A DNA stretch of 64,000 nucleotides from JACVRW01 sp963746825 (GCA_963746825.1 CAVVCU010000010.1:124001-188000), one strand, 5' to 3'. Shown: positions 16,657 to 26,140, numbered from the stretch's first letter. Notes: generated by a model not told the origin, from the sequence alone. Numbers and translations are program-made.

Positions 16657-17515
16657 ATGCAGTCGACGGCAGGGGCCGCCGCCCCCTACGCCCAGCAGGG
16701 CCACGACGGGGTCAGAGCCGCTTTCGAGCTCGGCTGGTTCGAGCGCCTGACATCGCGGCTGCTGGACGAGGCACACGGCGGCGAGGTGCTCGACCTGGGC
16801 TGCGGTGACGGCGCTGTGGCGCGTCTCGCGGCGGGCCCGCCTGAGCCGCTACGTGGGGGTGGACCTCGCCCCGCCCGCGGGCGACGATCACGTGCAGCAC
16901 GACCTGCGCGAGGGCATCGGCCCGGTCGGCGCGCGTCCATTCGACCTCTACATAGGGACCTTTGGGATCGCGTCGCACCTGTCCCCGGCACACCTGCGGC
17001 GGCTGCTGCGCGACGTGGCCGCCCACGCGAGCCCCGGCGCGGTGGTGGCGATCGAGGCGCTGGGGCGCGACTCCCTGGAGTGGCCGCAGCTGTGGGAGAC
17101 GACTCCCGGACGCGCCCGCACCATCCGCTACAGCCTGGCCGCCGACGTGCTCGTGCACCCGTGGGCGCCGGGCGAGCTGTTCGCGCTCTTCTCCGAAGCG
17201 GGCATCGAACCGGTGCGCGCGCTCGACCGCACTCTTCAGGCCGGCCCGAAGACCGACCGCTACTGGCCCGGACTGCCCCCGCTGCGAAGCGCCCTCAACG
17301 CCATGCTCGACGGCGCGGACCGGCCCGCCGAGCTGGCGGCTCCGCTGCCGCCACTACCCGCGGGCCGGGCGGCGGTCGTGCACCACACGCTGGCCGCGCG
17401 GCGGCGCGGGCTGGCGGCGCGCGGCGAGGTCACCGCCTCAGCGGTATGGGACCTCGAGCCGCCCACCGGCGGCGGCTTCGGCCACGGCCTGCTCGTCGTG
17501 GGCCGCGTGGCTTGA
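16657..17515 (+). CDS. Class I SAM-dependent methyltransferase, interrupted by a frameshift
   Basis: The N-terminal frame carries motif I VLDLGCGDGAVARL (SAM binding); the rest continues in another frame from about 16830 with RLSRYVGVDLAPP (motif II Asp), FDLYIGTFGIASHL (motif IV) and a C-terminal domain ending GGGFGHGLLVVGRVA. One extra base near 16825-16835 explains the break, and the joined product is about 285 residues. Both halves are well preserved, so an assembly indel is likely. It sits in the glycosyltransferase-rich region, so a glycoconjugate or lipid acceptor is possible. Confidence 0.75.
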
Positions 17516-17528
17516 GACCATCTCGAGC

Positions 17529-18227
17529 ATGAGGGTCGTTTTTGTGCACGGAGCGTGCGTGAATGACGGATCGTGGTGGTGGCACCTCACCGGGGAGCTG
17601 CTGGCCGAACGAGGTGTCGCCAGCGAGGCGCCTGCCCTGCCGAGCTGCGGCGAGACGGGCGTGCCGGCAGGTGGGGGAGGGCCGGGCCTGGCCGAGGACG
17701 TGGCCGCGGTCCGGCAGCTGCTGACCGCAAGCGACGAGCCCACCGTAGTGGTCGCCCACAGCTATGGCGGGATCGTGATCGCGGAGGCAGCTGCGGGCGT
17801 CGACACCGTGCGCCACCTGCTGCTCGTGTCCAGCTACCTGCCCGAGGCCGGGCAGAGTCTCTCGTCGTTCGGCGACGGGGAACCCGCGCCGTTCCTGGAC
17901 ATCGACCCCGAGAACGGCACGTTCACCGTCCGACCGGATTCCCTCGCCGAGACGTTCCTGCAGGACTGCGCTCCGGATGTCCAGCGACAGGCCACGGACA
18001 GGACGGCCCGCCAGAGCCTGCACGTGATCGGGCAGCCGGTGCGCTCAGCGGCCTGGCAGGAGGTGCCTTCGACCTACCTCGTCTGCGCTCAGGACAGGGG
18101 CACACCCGCACCGCTCCAACGCGAGTACGCCGGCAGGGCGGGCAGCGTCGTGGAGCTCGACGCCGGCCACCACCCGTTCCTATCCCAGCCCGCCGCCGTG
18201 CGCGACCTGGTCCTGGGTCTGGAGTGA
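17529..18227 (+). CDS. Alpha/beta hydrolase
   Basis: A 232-residue alpha/beta-hydrolase fold protein with FVHGACVNDGSWWW (oxyanion-hole region, about 5-18), the nucleophile elbow VAHSYGG (Ser about 79), an Asp in CAQDRGTP and the catalytic His in LDAGHHPFLS. This arrangement is common in small esterases and salicylate methylesterase-like enzymes. Substrate unknown. It starts 13 nt after the methyltransferase. Its 3' end overlaps the convergent TIGR04282 gene by 48 bp. Confidence 0.83.
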   Translation: MRVVFVHGACVNDGSWWWHLTGELLAERGVASEAPALPSCGETGVPAGGGGPGLAEDVAAVRQLLTASDEPTVVVAHSYGGIVIAEAAAGVDTVRHLLLVSSYLPEAGQSLSSFGDGEPAPFLDIDPENGTFTVRPDSLAETFLQDCAPDVQRQATDRTARQSLHVIGQPVRSAAWQEVPSTYLVCAQDRGTPAPLQREYAGRAGSVVELDAGHHPFLSQPAAVRDLVLGLE

Positions 18228-18821
18228 CCTCAGCGCGGCGGCGAATCGAGTGCTCGGATCGAGCCGCGCCACCGCTCGCGCGGCGGCGAAGGTGTCGACG
18301 TCGCGCAGCGGCGCGAGCTCGGCCCAGCGCAGCCCGAGCTCGTCCAGGCGGCGCGCCTGGGCCCGGCGGGTGTCCGGATTCGACATGGGCACGCCGCTGA
18401 ACACCGCGGGGTCGGGCTGGTTCAGGCCGATCGTCCAGTAGCCGCCGTCGAAGGCCGGGCCCAGCACGGCGTCCACGCCGTCGCCGGCGAGCGCGGCCGT
18501 GGCGTCCTCCAGCGTCTCCGCGGTGAGCTGCGGCGTGTCCATGCCCACCACCAGAGCGGGGCCTCCCGCCGCGCCCAGCGCGTGCCCGAGTCGATCCCCC
18601 AGCCCGCCGCCGCACTGCTCGAGCAGGTCGAAGCCGTCTGGCAGCCAGGCGCCCGGCTCGCCGTCGAGGGCCAGCACTCGGCGCCGGGCGGGACAGGCGG
18701 CTACCGCCGCGAGGGTGTCGCGCAGCGCGGCCTCGGCCAGCCCCGCCGCCTCGGCCGGGGTGCAGGGCGGGCAGAGCCGGGTCTTCGAGCGGCCCGGCAC
18801 CGGCGCCTTGGCGATCACCAC
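18180..18821 (-). CDS. TIGR04282/DUF2064 family nucleotidyl- or glycosyltransferase
   Basis: About 214 residues with a GT-A-like fold: VVIAKAPVPGRSKTRL at the N-terminus (nucleotide-binding loop), VVGMDTPQLT (DxD-like) and GPAFDGGYWTIGL. The family is annotated as arsenosugar-biosynthesis glycosyltransferase and typically sits beside a GT2 enzyme, as here. The start is uncertain: GTG at 18821 is the first canonical codon after the upstream cupin stop but trims beta-1; a start at 18887 would overlap the cupin gene by 52 nt. Confidence 0.75.
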   Translation of the reverse strand: MVIAKAPVPGRSKTRLCPPCTPAEAAGLAEAALRDTLAAVAACPARRRVLALDGEPGAWLPDGFDLLEQCGGGLGDRLGHALGAAGGPALVVGMDTPQLTAETLEDATAALAGDGVDAVLGPAFDGGYWTIGLNQPDPAVFSGVPMSNPDTRRAQARRLDELGLRWAELAPLRDVDTFAAARAVARLDPSTRFAAALRSLQTQDQVAHGGGLG

Positions 18822-18835
18822 CAGCGCTACGGAGC

Positions 18836-19573
18836 TCAGAAGGTCGCCTTCGGCGCGAAGGGCCGGTCCGGATCGACCAGGAACCACGAGAGGAAGGCGG
18901 CGGGCTCCTTGAACGGGTTGCGCTTCTGCACCGCCGTATCCGGCGGGATGGCCTCGGCGCCGCCGGGGCCGAGGCGCCGCGTCCCGATGATCGCGTTCTG
19001 GTAATCGATACGGCCCGACACCTGATAGATGAACTCGGGGCCGGGGTGGGTGTGCACCGTCGTCCGCCCGCCGCGCGGGGGCACGGTGACCAGGAGGAAG
19101 CTCGCGTTGGCCTTGGCGGGGATGCCCTCGAGCGGCTCACTGGCGAAGACCCGCCGGGTGCCCGGCGCGGGCTTGGAGCCGGGTGGGGCGAGGCGAATCT
19201 CCCAAACCACCGAACCGTCGGCCTCGGCGGCGTGGGTGTGGCGCATCGAGGGCTCCACGGCCGCGCCGGCGCCCGGTTCCAGGGTCTCGTCGTCCAGGCG
19301 CTGCTGCCCCCGGCGGATGTAGGCGAAGGCCAGCTCGTGGGCGTGGGTGACCTTCTGGCCCGGCGCGAGGCGCAGCTCGTCCGCCACCCAGGCCAGCTCT
19401 CCCCGCGGTGCCTCGCTCAATGTGGTGCGCGCAAGCGTGTCAACGCCCGCGCCGCCGCCCAGAGCGCCGACGCCGGCACCGCGGTCGTCGCCTGTCGCCG
19501 GCGCCTCGCCGTCGCCGCCCCCGCCGCAGCCGGCCACCGCCAGGGCCAGGACCGCCAGCGCCACCGCTCTCAT
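18836..19573 (-). CDS. Cupin-domain lipoprotein
   Basis: A 245-residue protein with a short signal peptide and lipobox VAGC, then a Gly-rich linker and a bicupin-like region. HAHELAFAYIRRGQQRLDDE and VHTHPGPEFIYQVSGRIDYQ show the His/Glu metal-ligand motif expected for cupins. It would lie on the outer membrane face, binding a small molecule or metal. The ATG at 19573 overlaps the GT2 gene by 4 nt (ATGA). It sits between GT2 and TIGR04282 genes, an unusual place for a cupin lipoprotein. Confidence 0.78.
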   Translation of the reverse strand: MRAVALAVLALAVAGCGGGGDGEAPATGDDRGAGVGALGGGAGVDTLARTTLSEAPRGELAWVADELRLAPGQKVTHAHELAFAYIRRGQQRLDDETLEPGAGAAVEPSMRHTHAAEADGSVVWEIRLAPPGSKPAPGTRRVFASEPLEGIPAKANASFLLVTVPPRGGRTTVHTHPGPEFIYQVSGRIDYQNAIIGTRRLGPGGAEAIPPDTAVQKRNPFKEPAAFLSWFLVDPDRPFAPKATF

Positions 19574-20211
19574 CGCAGCGCCACGGACATGTCGCGCACG
19601 GCTCGGGCCGTGCCGCGCACCGTGCCCGTGACCTTCGATCGCCCGGCTCGCCGCCGGTAGCGCACTGGCACCTCGGAGATCGTCCAGCCCGCGGCCGCGG
19701 CGCGCAGCACCATCTCCAGCGGCCATCCAAAGCGCCGGTCTTCGATGCCCAGCTCGAGCAGCGATTCCCGGCGCGCCGCGCGCATGGGTCCCAGATCGCG
19801 CAGCTCGGCGCCGGTGCGGCGGCGCAGCTCCCAGGCCAGGGCGCGGTTGGCCACGCGCACGTGAGGCGCCAGCGCTCCGCGATCGGGCTGGCGGGCGCCG
19901 AGCACGAGGTCGGCTCGGCCGTCCTGCACCGGTGCGCTCACCAACGGGAGCTCGGCCGGGTCGAGTGAGCCGTCGCAATCCATGAAGCAGACGCAGTCGC
20001 TCTCCGCCGTCTGCAGGCCGGCGAAGCACGCTGCGCCGAAGCCGCGCCGGGGCTCGCGCACGACCTGCGCCCCGAGGCTCTCGGCCAGCTCGGCCGAGCC
20101 GTCGCTCGAGCCGTTGTCGGCCACCAGCGCCCGGAAGCCCTCGGGCATCCGGCTCAGCACCCAGGGGAGAGCCTCCGCCTCGTCGAGCACCGGGAGCACC
20201 ACATCGACCAT
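19570..20211 (-). CDS. Family 2 glycosyltransferase (polyprenyl-phosphate sugar synthase-like)
   Basis: A 213-residue GT-A enzyme: DVVLPVLDEAEALPWVL (nucleotide-binding strand), ADNGSSDGSAELAE, FMDCDGSLDPAELP (DxD metal site) and the acceptor-side GWPLEMVLRAAAAGWTISEV. It resembles polyprenol-phosphate mannose/glucose synthases without a C-terminal membrane domain. Start ATG at 20211. It leads a leftward three-gene unit (GT2, cupin lipoprotein, TIGR04282) and faces away from the GT-C-type gene with about 80 bp between them. Confidence 0.85.
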   Translation of the reverse strand: MVDVVLPVLDEAEALPWVLSRMPEGFRALVADNGSSDGSAELAESLGAQVVREPRRGFGAACFAGLQTAESDCVCFMDCDGSLDPAELPLVSAPVQDGRADLVLGARQPDRGALAPHVRVANRALAWELRRRTGAELRDLGPMRAARRESLLELGIEDRRFGWPLEMVLRAAAAGWTISEVPVRYRRRAGRSKVTGTVRGTARAVRDMSVALR

Positions 20212-20293
20212 CGGGCTCCGACGTTACGCGCGGGGCCTTACGGATCGCGAACGCATTCATCGCCACTGGCGCCAACTGCGTACGTTTGGCGTG

Positions 20294-21619
20294 ATGGAGG
20301 CCGGCACCGGTGCGTTTCGCCTTGCTCGAACGAGAGGCCCCGAGCTGTGGCTGCCGCTCGGTGTGGCCGTCGTGGCCGCGGCCACCATCGCCTACGGCAT
20401 CAGCGCCCGCGCGAGCGGGGTGCAGCTGGGCGCCGGGCTCGCGCCATTCCTGGCCGACTGGCGACCCGCGTTCCGTCCCACCGCCATCCCCGCCGTCGTG
20501 CTGATGATCGGCGCGCTGATAGCGGCGCCGCGACTGAGCTCGGCGCGCGTGTCCGCGTGGCAGTTCGGGATCGCCGCGCTGGCGCTGGGGCTGGGGCTCA
20601 GGCTGGCGCTGGGCTTCGCCGCGACTGGCTTCGACGGCCTGTACAGCGTCTATCAGCTCGGCAACTTCGAGGCGGCCAGCGAGTACCTACCCGCTCTGCC
20701 CGCCTTCGAATTCGGCACGCGGTTCTTCCTCGACACGTTCGCCGAGGTGGGCACCTCGCTCCCGGTGCACGCGATCGGCCACCCGCCGGGGCTGCTGGTG
20801 GGTATGCACGCGCTGGGCATCGACACCGCGCCGGCCATGGCGGCCCTGACCATCGGGGTGGGGGCGCTGTCGATACCGCTCACCTATCTGCTGGCCCGGG
20901 TCCTGCTGGACGAGCGGCGCGCGCGGCTGGCCACGCTGCTCTACGTATTCGCGCCCAGCGCGATTCTCTACGGCGCCACCTCGGCCGACGCTCTCTACGC
21001 CACGGTCGCCCTGCTCGCCGCCCTGCCCCTCGCCCGCGCCGCCCAAGCGGGCGGGCGCCGGGTCGCGACCGGGGCCGGGGCCCTGGCGTTCGCCAGCTTC
21101 TTCTCCTACGCCAACCTCGCGGTCGGGGCCTGGGCCACCCTGCTGGCCTGGCAGCGCAGCGGCCTGCGGCGGGCCGCGCTGATCGCCGCGGCCTGCGGCG
21201 CCGCCCTCGTGGCCTTCTACCTCGTTCTCCACCTGGCCACCGGCTACGACCCGATCGGCGTGGTGCAGGCCACGGAAAGCGTCTACCGCGAGGGCATTGC
21301 CAGCCGCCGTCCCTACGAGTTCTGGGTCTTCGGCTCGCCGACCGCGTTCCTGGTCGCCCTCGGGCTGCCGATCGCCTGGTTCGCGCTGCGCTCCGCGGCC
21401 GCCGGCGACCCGGTCGCACGAGCCCTGCTCGCCGTGCTCGTCACCGCGGCAGTGCTCGGCTTCACCAAGGCCGAGACCGAGCGCATCTACCAGTACCTGG
21501 TCCCGCTCGCCTGCTTGGCCGCCGCTACCAGCCTGCCCGAACGCCGCCTGCCGATCGTCCTGTGCGCCCTCGCGGCCCAGGCGCTGGCCACCGAGCTGCT
21601 GTTCTACACGGTCTGGTGA
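20294..21619 (+). CDS. GT-C-type integral membrane glycosyltransferase-like protein
   Basis: A 441-residue protein with about 11 membrane helices. A first external loop with FEFGTRFFLDTFAEVGTSLP and HAIGHPPGLL resembles the acidic/His loop of mannosyltransferase-like GT-C enzymes, which use polyprenyl-phosphate sugars on the outer face. That would match the divergent GT2 gene, which could supply such a donor. ATG at 20294 (GTG at 20291 also possible). It overlaps the epimerase gene by 4 nt (GTGA). Confidence 0.68.
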   Translation: MEAGTGAFRLARTRGPELWLPLGVAVVAAATIAYGISARASGVQLGAGLAPFLADWRPAFRPTAIPAVVLMIGALIAAPRLSSARVSAWQFGIAALALGLGLRLALGFAATGFDGLYSVYQLGNFEAASEYLPALPAFEFGTRFFLDTFAEVGTSLPVHAIGHPPGLLVGMHALGIDTAPAMAALTIGVGALSIPLTYLLARVLLDERRARLATLLYVFAPSAILYGATSADALYATVALLAALPLARAAQAGGRRVATGAGALAFASFFSYANLAVGAWATLLAWQRSGLRRAALIAAACGAALVAFYLVLHLATGYDPIGVVQATESVYREGIASRRPYEFWVFGSPTAFLVALGLPIAWFALRSAAAGDPVARALLAVLVTAAVLGFTKAETERIYQYLVPLACLAAATSLPERRLPIVLCALAAQALATELLFYTVW

Positions 21620-22733
21620 GCGTGGTCCTGGTCAGCGGCGGCGCCGGCTTCGTCGGCTCCCACCTGGTAGACGCGCTGCTGGCGCAGGGCGAGCGCGTGC
21701 GCGTGCTCGACAACCTCGATCCGCTCGCCCACCCGGGGGGCGTCCCCTCACATCTCGACCCCGCAGGCCGAGCTGCTCGGGGGCGACCTGCGCGACCGGG
21801 CCGCGGTCGACCGCGCGCTCGAGGGCGTCGACCGCGTCTTTCATCTCGGCGGGGTGGTGGGCAACGGCGAGTCGATGGTCAACGTGCGCCGCGCCGTCGA
21901 CCACAACTCGGGCGGCACCGCGACCCTCCTCGAGGCGGTGATCGAGCGCCGCGACCAGATCCGCCGGCTGGTGGCCGCATCGTCGATGGTGGTGTACGGA
22001 GAGGGCTCCTACCGGTGTCCGCGGCACGGCGTGATTCATCCGCCGCTGCGCCCGCCGGAGCAGATGCGCAGGCGCGAGTGGGAGCTGCGCTGCCCGCATT
22101 GCGGCGAGCCCGCCGACCCGGTGCCGACCCACGAGGACGCGCCGCTGCGGCCCACCAGCGTCTACGGGATCACCAAGCGCGATCAGGAGGAGCTGGTGCT
22201 CGTGCTGGGCCGGGCCTACGGGATCGAGACCGTCGCCCTGCGCTATCTGAACGTCTACGGCACGCGCCAGGCGCTGGCCAACCCCTACACCGGCGTGGCC
22301 GCGATCTTCGCCGCGCGCGTGCTCAACGGAAAGTCGCCGCTGGTCTTCGAGGACGGCGGCCAGCTGCGCGACCTGGTGCACGTATCCGACGTGGTGAGGG
22401 CCACGCTGTCCGCCATGCAGGCGCCGGGGGCGCCGGGACACGCCATCAACGTCGCCACGGGCGCGCGGGTCGACGTGCTCGGCCTGGCCCGGCAGATCGC
22501 GCGGAGCGCTGGGCTCCGAGCTCGCCCCGGACGTGACCGGGGAGTACCGGGCGGGCGACATCCGGCACTGCTTCGCCGACGTGTCCCGGGCCCGCGAGCT
22601 GCTCGGCTTCGAGGCCGCCACCTCGCTGGAGGAGGGGCTGCCGGAGCTGGCCGAGTGGGTGGCGGCAAACCGCGTGCCCGACCGGGGCGACGAGGCGATG
22701 GCGGACCTGCGGGCGCGCGGCCTCGTCGGCTGA
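21616..22733 (+). CDS. NAD-dependent sugar epimerase/dehydratase with zinc-ribbon insert; two frameshifts
   Basis: An extended SDR enzyme. VVLVSGGAGFVGSHLVDALL is the NAD-binding Rossmann start, ASSMVVYGEG holds the catalytic Ser, and SVYGITKRDQEEL holds the YxxxK pair. Between them lies an insert with YRCPRHG and ELRCPHCGEP, a Cys/His + CxxC pattern that probably binds zinc. The gene crosses three frames: extra bases near 21762-21766 (C run) and near 22502-22506 explain both breaks; corrected length is about 371 residues. The last frame ends GEYRAGDIRHCFADVSRARE, the usual SDR C-terminus. Likely makes a nucleotide sugar for the surrounding transferases. Confidence 0.8.
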
Positions 22734-22748
22734 CCGGGCCGATCGCCG

Positions 22749-24603
22749 CTACTCGCCCGGGCCGCGGCCCTGGTCGATTGCGTTCGCGGCCACGATCAGC
22801 CCGATGTGGCTGAAGGCCTGGGGGAAGTTGCCCAGCAGCTCGCCGTGGGTCGTGTCGATCTCCTCCGCGAGCAGGCCCAGGTCGTTGGCGTGGCCCACCA
22901 ACGTGTCGAACAGCCGCTCGGCGCGATCGAGCTCGCCCGCCTTGGCCAGCGCCGTCACGAGCCAGAACGTGCAGATCACGAACGTCCCCTCCTCGCCGGT
23001 GAGGCCGTCAGCGTTGAGGCCCTCCTCGTTGCGATAGCGCAGCACCAGGCCGTCCTCGGTCAGGTCGGTGGCGATCGCCTCGATCGTCGCCCGCATGCGC
23101 TCGTCATCGGCGGGCAGGAAGCCGAGGATCGGCATCAGCAGCGCCGCCGCGTCGAGCTCGTCGGAGTCGAAGGACTGCGCGTAGGCCCCGCGAGCCTCCG
23201 ACCAGCCGCGCTCCAGCACCGCCGCCTTGATCTCGTCGCGCGCGGCGGCCCAACCCTCGCGCCTTCGCCGAGCCGTGCTCGCCCAGGTAGGGGACGAGCC
23301 GCACGGCGCGGTCGAGCGCGGTCCAGCAGAGCACCTTCGACGAGAGGTGGTGACGTGGCTCGCCGCGCATCTCCCACATGCCCTGGTCGCGCTCGGACCA
23401 GCGGTCGGCCGCCGTGTCGGCCAGATCGGCGGCGAAGGCCTGGATCTCCGGATGCAGCACACCGAGCTTCTCGCGGAAGAGCCACAGCGAGTTGAGCAAC
23501 TCGCCGTAGACGTCGAGCTGCACCTGGCCCCACGCACCGTTGCCCACGCGAACGGGAGCGGAGTCGCGCCAGCCGCGCAGATGTCCCAGCTCGCGCTCGG
23601 TCAGGTCATGCTCCCCGCCGATGCCGTACATGATCTGCAGCGAGCCCTCTCCCGCGCGCCCACCGGCCGAGCTGGTCATGAAGGAGACGAACTCCTCGGC
23701 CTCGTCGGGGCAGGCGCCGATGTAGAGGGCCTCGATGGTGAGAGAGGAGTCGCGGATCCAGGAGAAGCGGTAGTCCCAGTTGCGCTCGCCGCCCACCGTC
23801 TCGGGCAGCGAGGTGGTGGGCGCGGCCACGATCGCGCCGGTGGGGCGGTAGGTGAGACCCTTGAGCACCAGCGCGGAATGGCTCACGAGGTCGCGGCGCG
23901 CGCCCTCGTAGATGTCGTGCTCGGCGCCCCAGGAGCGCCAGGCCTCGGCGGTGTCCTCGATGCGTGCGGCCACGTCGCTCGGAGCCGTGGGCTCAGAGGC
24001 CTCGCGGGACTCCACCGGGAGCCAGCGCAGCGCGAAGCCCACACTGTCGCCCTCCTTGCCGGCGAAGCCTCCTCGGATCGTCGATTCCTCGTCCACCTCG
24101 ACCGCCACCCCCGCGCGCAGCCGCATCGGCGACGCGCCCCCGAACGTGCGCGCGCCGTCGTCGAGCATGCGAACCAGGGGCCGGTACAGGCCGAACTCGG
24201 GCCGCGGGGCGAGCTCCATCACCAGCTCGACCGTTCCCTCCAGCGCTTCGACCCAGCGCAGCAGTTCGTGGGGCGCGTCGTAGCCGAGGTCGTGGCCGCG
24301 CTGGCCCTCGGCGAAGGCCATGGCGTCGGTCAGGCGGGCGCGGCCCGTGTCGGTGGTGAAGGTGGTCTCGATCACCAGGGTTCCCGGCAGGTAGCGGCGC
24401 TCGGTGGTGAAGGCGCCCTTCGGGCAGATCGACCAGTGGCCCGCCGCGGGATCGAGGATGCGTGAGAGCACCGCGGCGCTGTCGTAGCGCGGCAGGCACA
24501 GCCAGTCGATCGACCCGCCGCGGTCGACCAGCGCCGACGAGTTGCAGTCCGCCAGCAGGCCGTAGTCGGCCACCGGCCGGTAGTCGGGGTGCGCGTCGCT
24601 CAT
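22749..24603 (-). CDS. Glycoside hydrolase family 15 (glucoamylase/trehalase-like), one frameshift
   Basis: A cytoplasmic glucosidase of about 617 residues cleaving alpha-linked glucose from oligosaccharides or trehalose. DYGLLADCNSSALVDRGGSI opens the N-terminal beta domain; GGERNWDYRFSWIRDSSLT is the GH15 signature; the C-terminal (alpha/alpha)6 barrel has GLLAEEIDTTHGELLGNFPQ with a catalytic Glu. The frame changes near 23258-23264; both sides are well preserved, so an indel error is likely. ATG at 24603 (GTG at 24606 adjacent). It faces away from the first ECF sigma gene. A paralogue lies at 44496. Confidence 0.85.
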
Positions 24604-24649
24604 CACTGACCGGTCTGGTGCGGGCGAGCAGCGTTACAGTGCGCGCATC

Positions 24650-25261
24650 GTGAAGGGGCGGGCCGCCGACGTCGAGCTGGTGGCCGCCCTGCGCTCGGGC
24701 GACGAGACCGCGTTCGCCCGCCTGGTCGACGATCTGAGCCCGAGCCTGCTTCGGATGGCCCGCCTCTATGTATCGACGGACGCCGCCGCCCAGGAGGTGG
24801 TGCAGGAGACCTGGCTGGGGGTGATCCAGGGCCTGGGCGGGTTCGAGGGGAGGGCAGCGCTGAGGACATGGGTCTTCCGCATTCTCATCAATGTCGCCAA
24901 GACCCGCGGCGTGCGCGAGTCGCGCAGCGTCCCCTTCTCCTCGGCTTTCGGGCCGGGACGCTTCCTCCCCGACGACGACGAGCGCCGGCCCGGGTACTGG
25001 GCGATCGGCCCCACCGCCTGGCCGGAGCAGGCGGCGGAGACGGCGGAGTCCCTACGGCTGATCGGGGCCACCGTGCGGGCGCTGCCGGCGGCGCAGGCCG
25101 AGGTGATCACCCTGCGCGACGTCGTGGGCTGCTCGGCCGAGGAGACCTGTAATGCGCTCGGGCTCTCGGAGACCAACCAGAGGGTGCTGCTCCATCGGGC
25201 GCGGAAAGCCGTCAGGGCGGCGCTCGAAGAGGAGCTCGACGCCACCGAGCCGACCGTATGA
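24650..25261 (+). CDS. ECF RNA polymerase sigma factor
   Basis: A 203-residue sigma-70 family protein with region 2 (RMARLYVSTDAAAQEVVQET, then RTWVFRILINVAKTR) and region 4 (LPAAQAEVITLRDVVGCSAE, then NQRVLLHRARKAVRAAL). The linker between them is longer than usual. GTG at 24650 may be leaderless: TACAGT at 24635-24640 could be its -10 box. Its stop overlaps the anti-sigma gene by 4 nt (ATGA), the usual arrangement for a membrane-free zinc-finger anti-sigma partner. Confidence 0.9.
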   Translation: MKGRAADVELVAALRSGDETAFARLVDDLSPSLLRMARLYVSTDAAAQEVVQETWLGVIQGLGGFEGRAALRTWVFRILINVAKTRGVRESRSVPFSSAFGPGRFLPDDDERRPGYWAIGPTAWPEQAAETAESLRLIGATVRALPAAQAEVITLRDVVGCSAEETCNALGLSETNQRVLLHRARKAVRAALEEELDATEPTV

Positions 25262-25503
25262 GCGATCCCCACGAGATGACCTGCCGAGAGCTGGTGGACG
25301 TGATCACCGACTACCTCGAGGACACGCTCCCCGAGGCGGACCGCGTGCGCTTCGAGGCGCACCTGGAGGTCTGCCCGTACTGCCGCAACTACGTCGACCA
25401 GATGCGCGAGACCATCCTCAGCCTGGGCCGCCTGCGGGAGGAGTCGCTCTCGCCGCGAACGCGCGAGGAGCTGCTCGAGGCCTTTCGCGGCTGGCGCGAC
25501 TAG
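25258..25503 (+). CDS. Zinc-finger anti-sigma factor (ZAS domain)
   Basis: An 81-residue protein with CRELVDVITDYLEDTLPEAD and the zinc motif HLEVCPYC (HxxxCxxC, about residues 38-45). Such proteins bind and silence their cognate ECF sigma factor and often respond to oxidants through the Cys pair. No membrane helix follows, so it is cytoplasmic. It overlaps the sigma gene by 4 nt, making that the likely partner. Confidence 0.9.
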   Translation: MSDPHEMTCRELVDVITDYLEDTLPEADRVRFEAHLEVCPYCRNYVDQMRETILSLGRLREESLSPRTREELLEAFRGWRD

Positions 25504-25571
25504 TTCTTTCGAGGCTCTGAACACCGGGCGGGGCGGCGATACGCGGGCCCCGGTCCGGACCACTGGGCGAC

Positions 25572-26120
25572 GTGGCTTTCCAAGCGCACGCCGACCGGGT
25601 CGTGGCCCGGGCTCTCGCCGCCGGTGACGAGCGCGCCTTCAACGAGCTGGTAGGGCGCCACCACCGCGCCCTGGTCCGCCTGGCCCGCAACTTCGTGCGC
25701 TCCGAGGCGATCGCGGAGGAGGTGGCGCAAGACACCTGGTGCGGAGTGCTGAGCGGGATCGGGAGCTTCGAGGGCCGGTCGTCGCTGAAGACGTGGATAT
25801 TCGCCGTCTGCGTGAACAAGGCGCGAACGCGCGCGGTGCGCGAGGCCCGGACGATCACCGGCGGGCCCGCGGTCCCGCGCGCGTGGGAAGACCCCGAGCG
25901 CCGTATGGTCTCGCTCGAGCTGCGCGCCGACCTGCGCGCGGCGCTCGACCGGCTCCCCGAGCGTCAGCGCCTGGTGGTCACGCTGCGCGACGTGGAGGGC
26001 TTCGAGATCGACGAGATCGGGCGGCTCCTCGACATCACGCCCGGGAACGCACGCGTGCTCCTGCACCGCGGGCGCGCGCGATTGCGCACCGCGTTGCCCG
26101 ACGCGCTCGCGGCGTCGTAG
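25572..26120 (+). CDS. Second ECF RNA polymerase sigma factor
   Basis: A 182-residue sigma factor similar in plan to the previous one: RLARNFVRSEAIAEEVAQDT and KTWIFAVCVNKARTRAVREA (region 2), then LPERQRLVVTLRDVEGFEID and ITPGNARVLLHRGRARLRTA (region 4). It starts 68 bp after the anti-sigma gene; no second anti-sigma gene follows, since the next feature is the structured repeat element A. The two sigma factors may share one anti-sigma or this one may be controlled at transcription. Confidence 0.88.
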   Translation: MAFQAHADRVVARALAAGDERAFNELVGRHHRALVRLARNFVRSEAIAEEVAQDTWCGVLSGIGSFEGRSSLKTWIFAVCVNKARTRAVREARTITGGPAVPRAWEDPERRMVSLELRADLRAALDRLPERQRLVVTLRDVEGFEIDEIGRLLDITPGNARVLLHRGRARLRTALPDALAAS

Positions 26121-26140
26121 GGCGGACCGCACGTGCGGCG

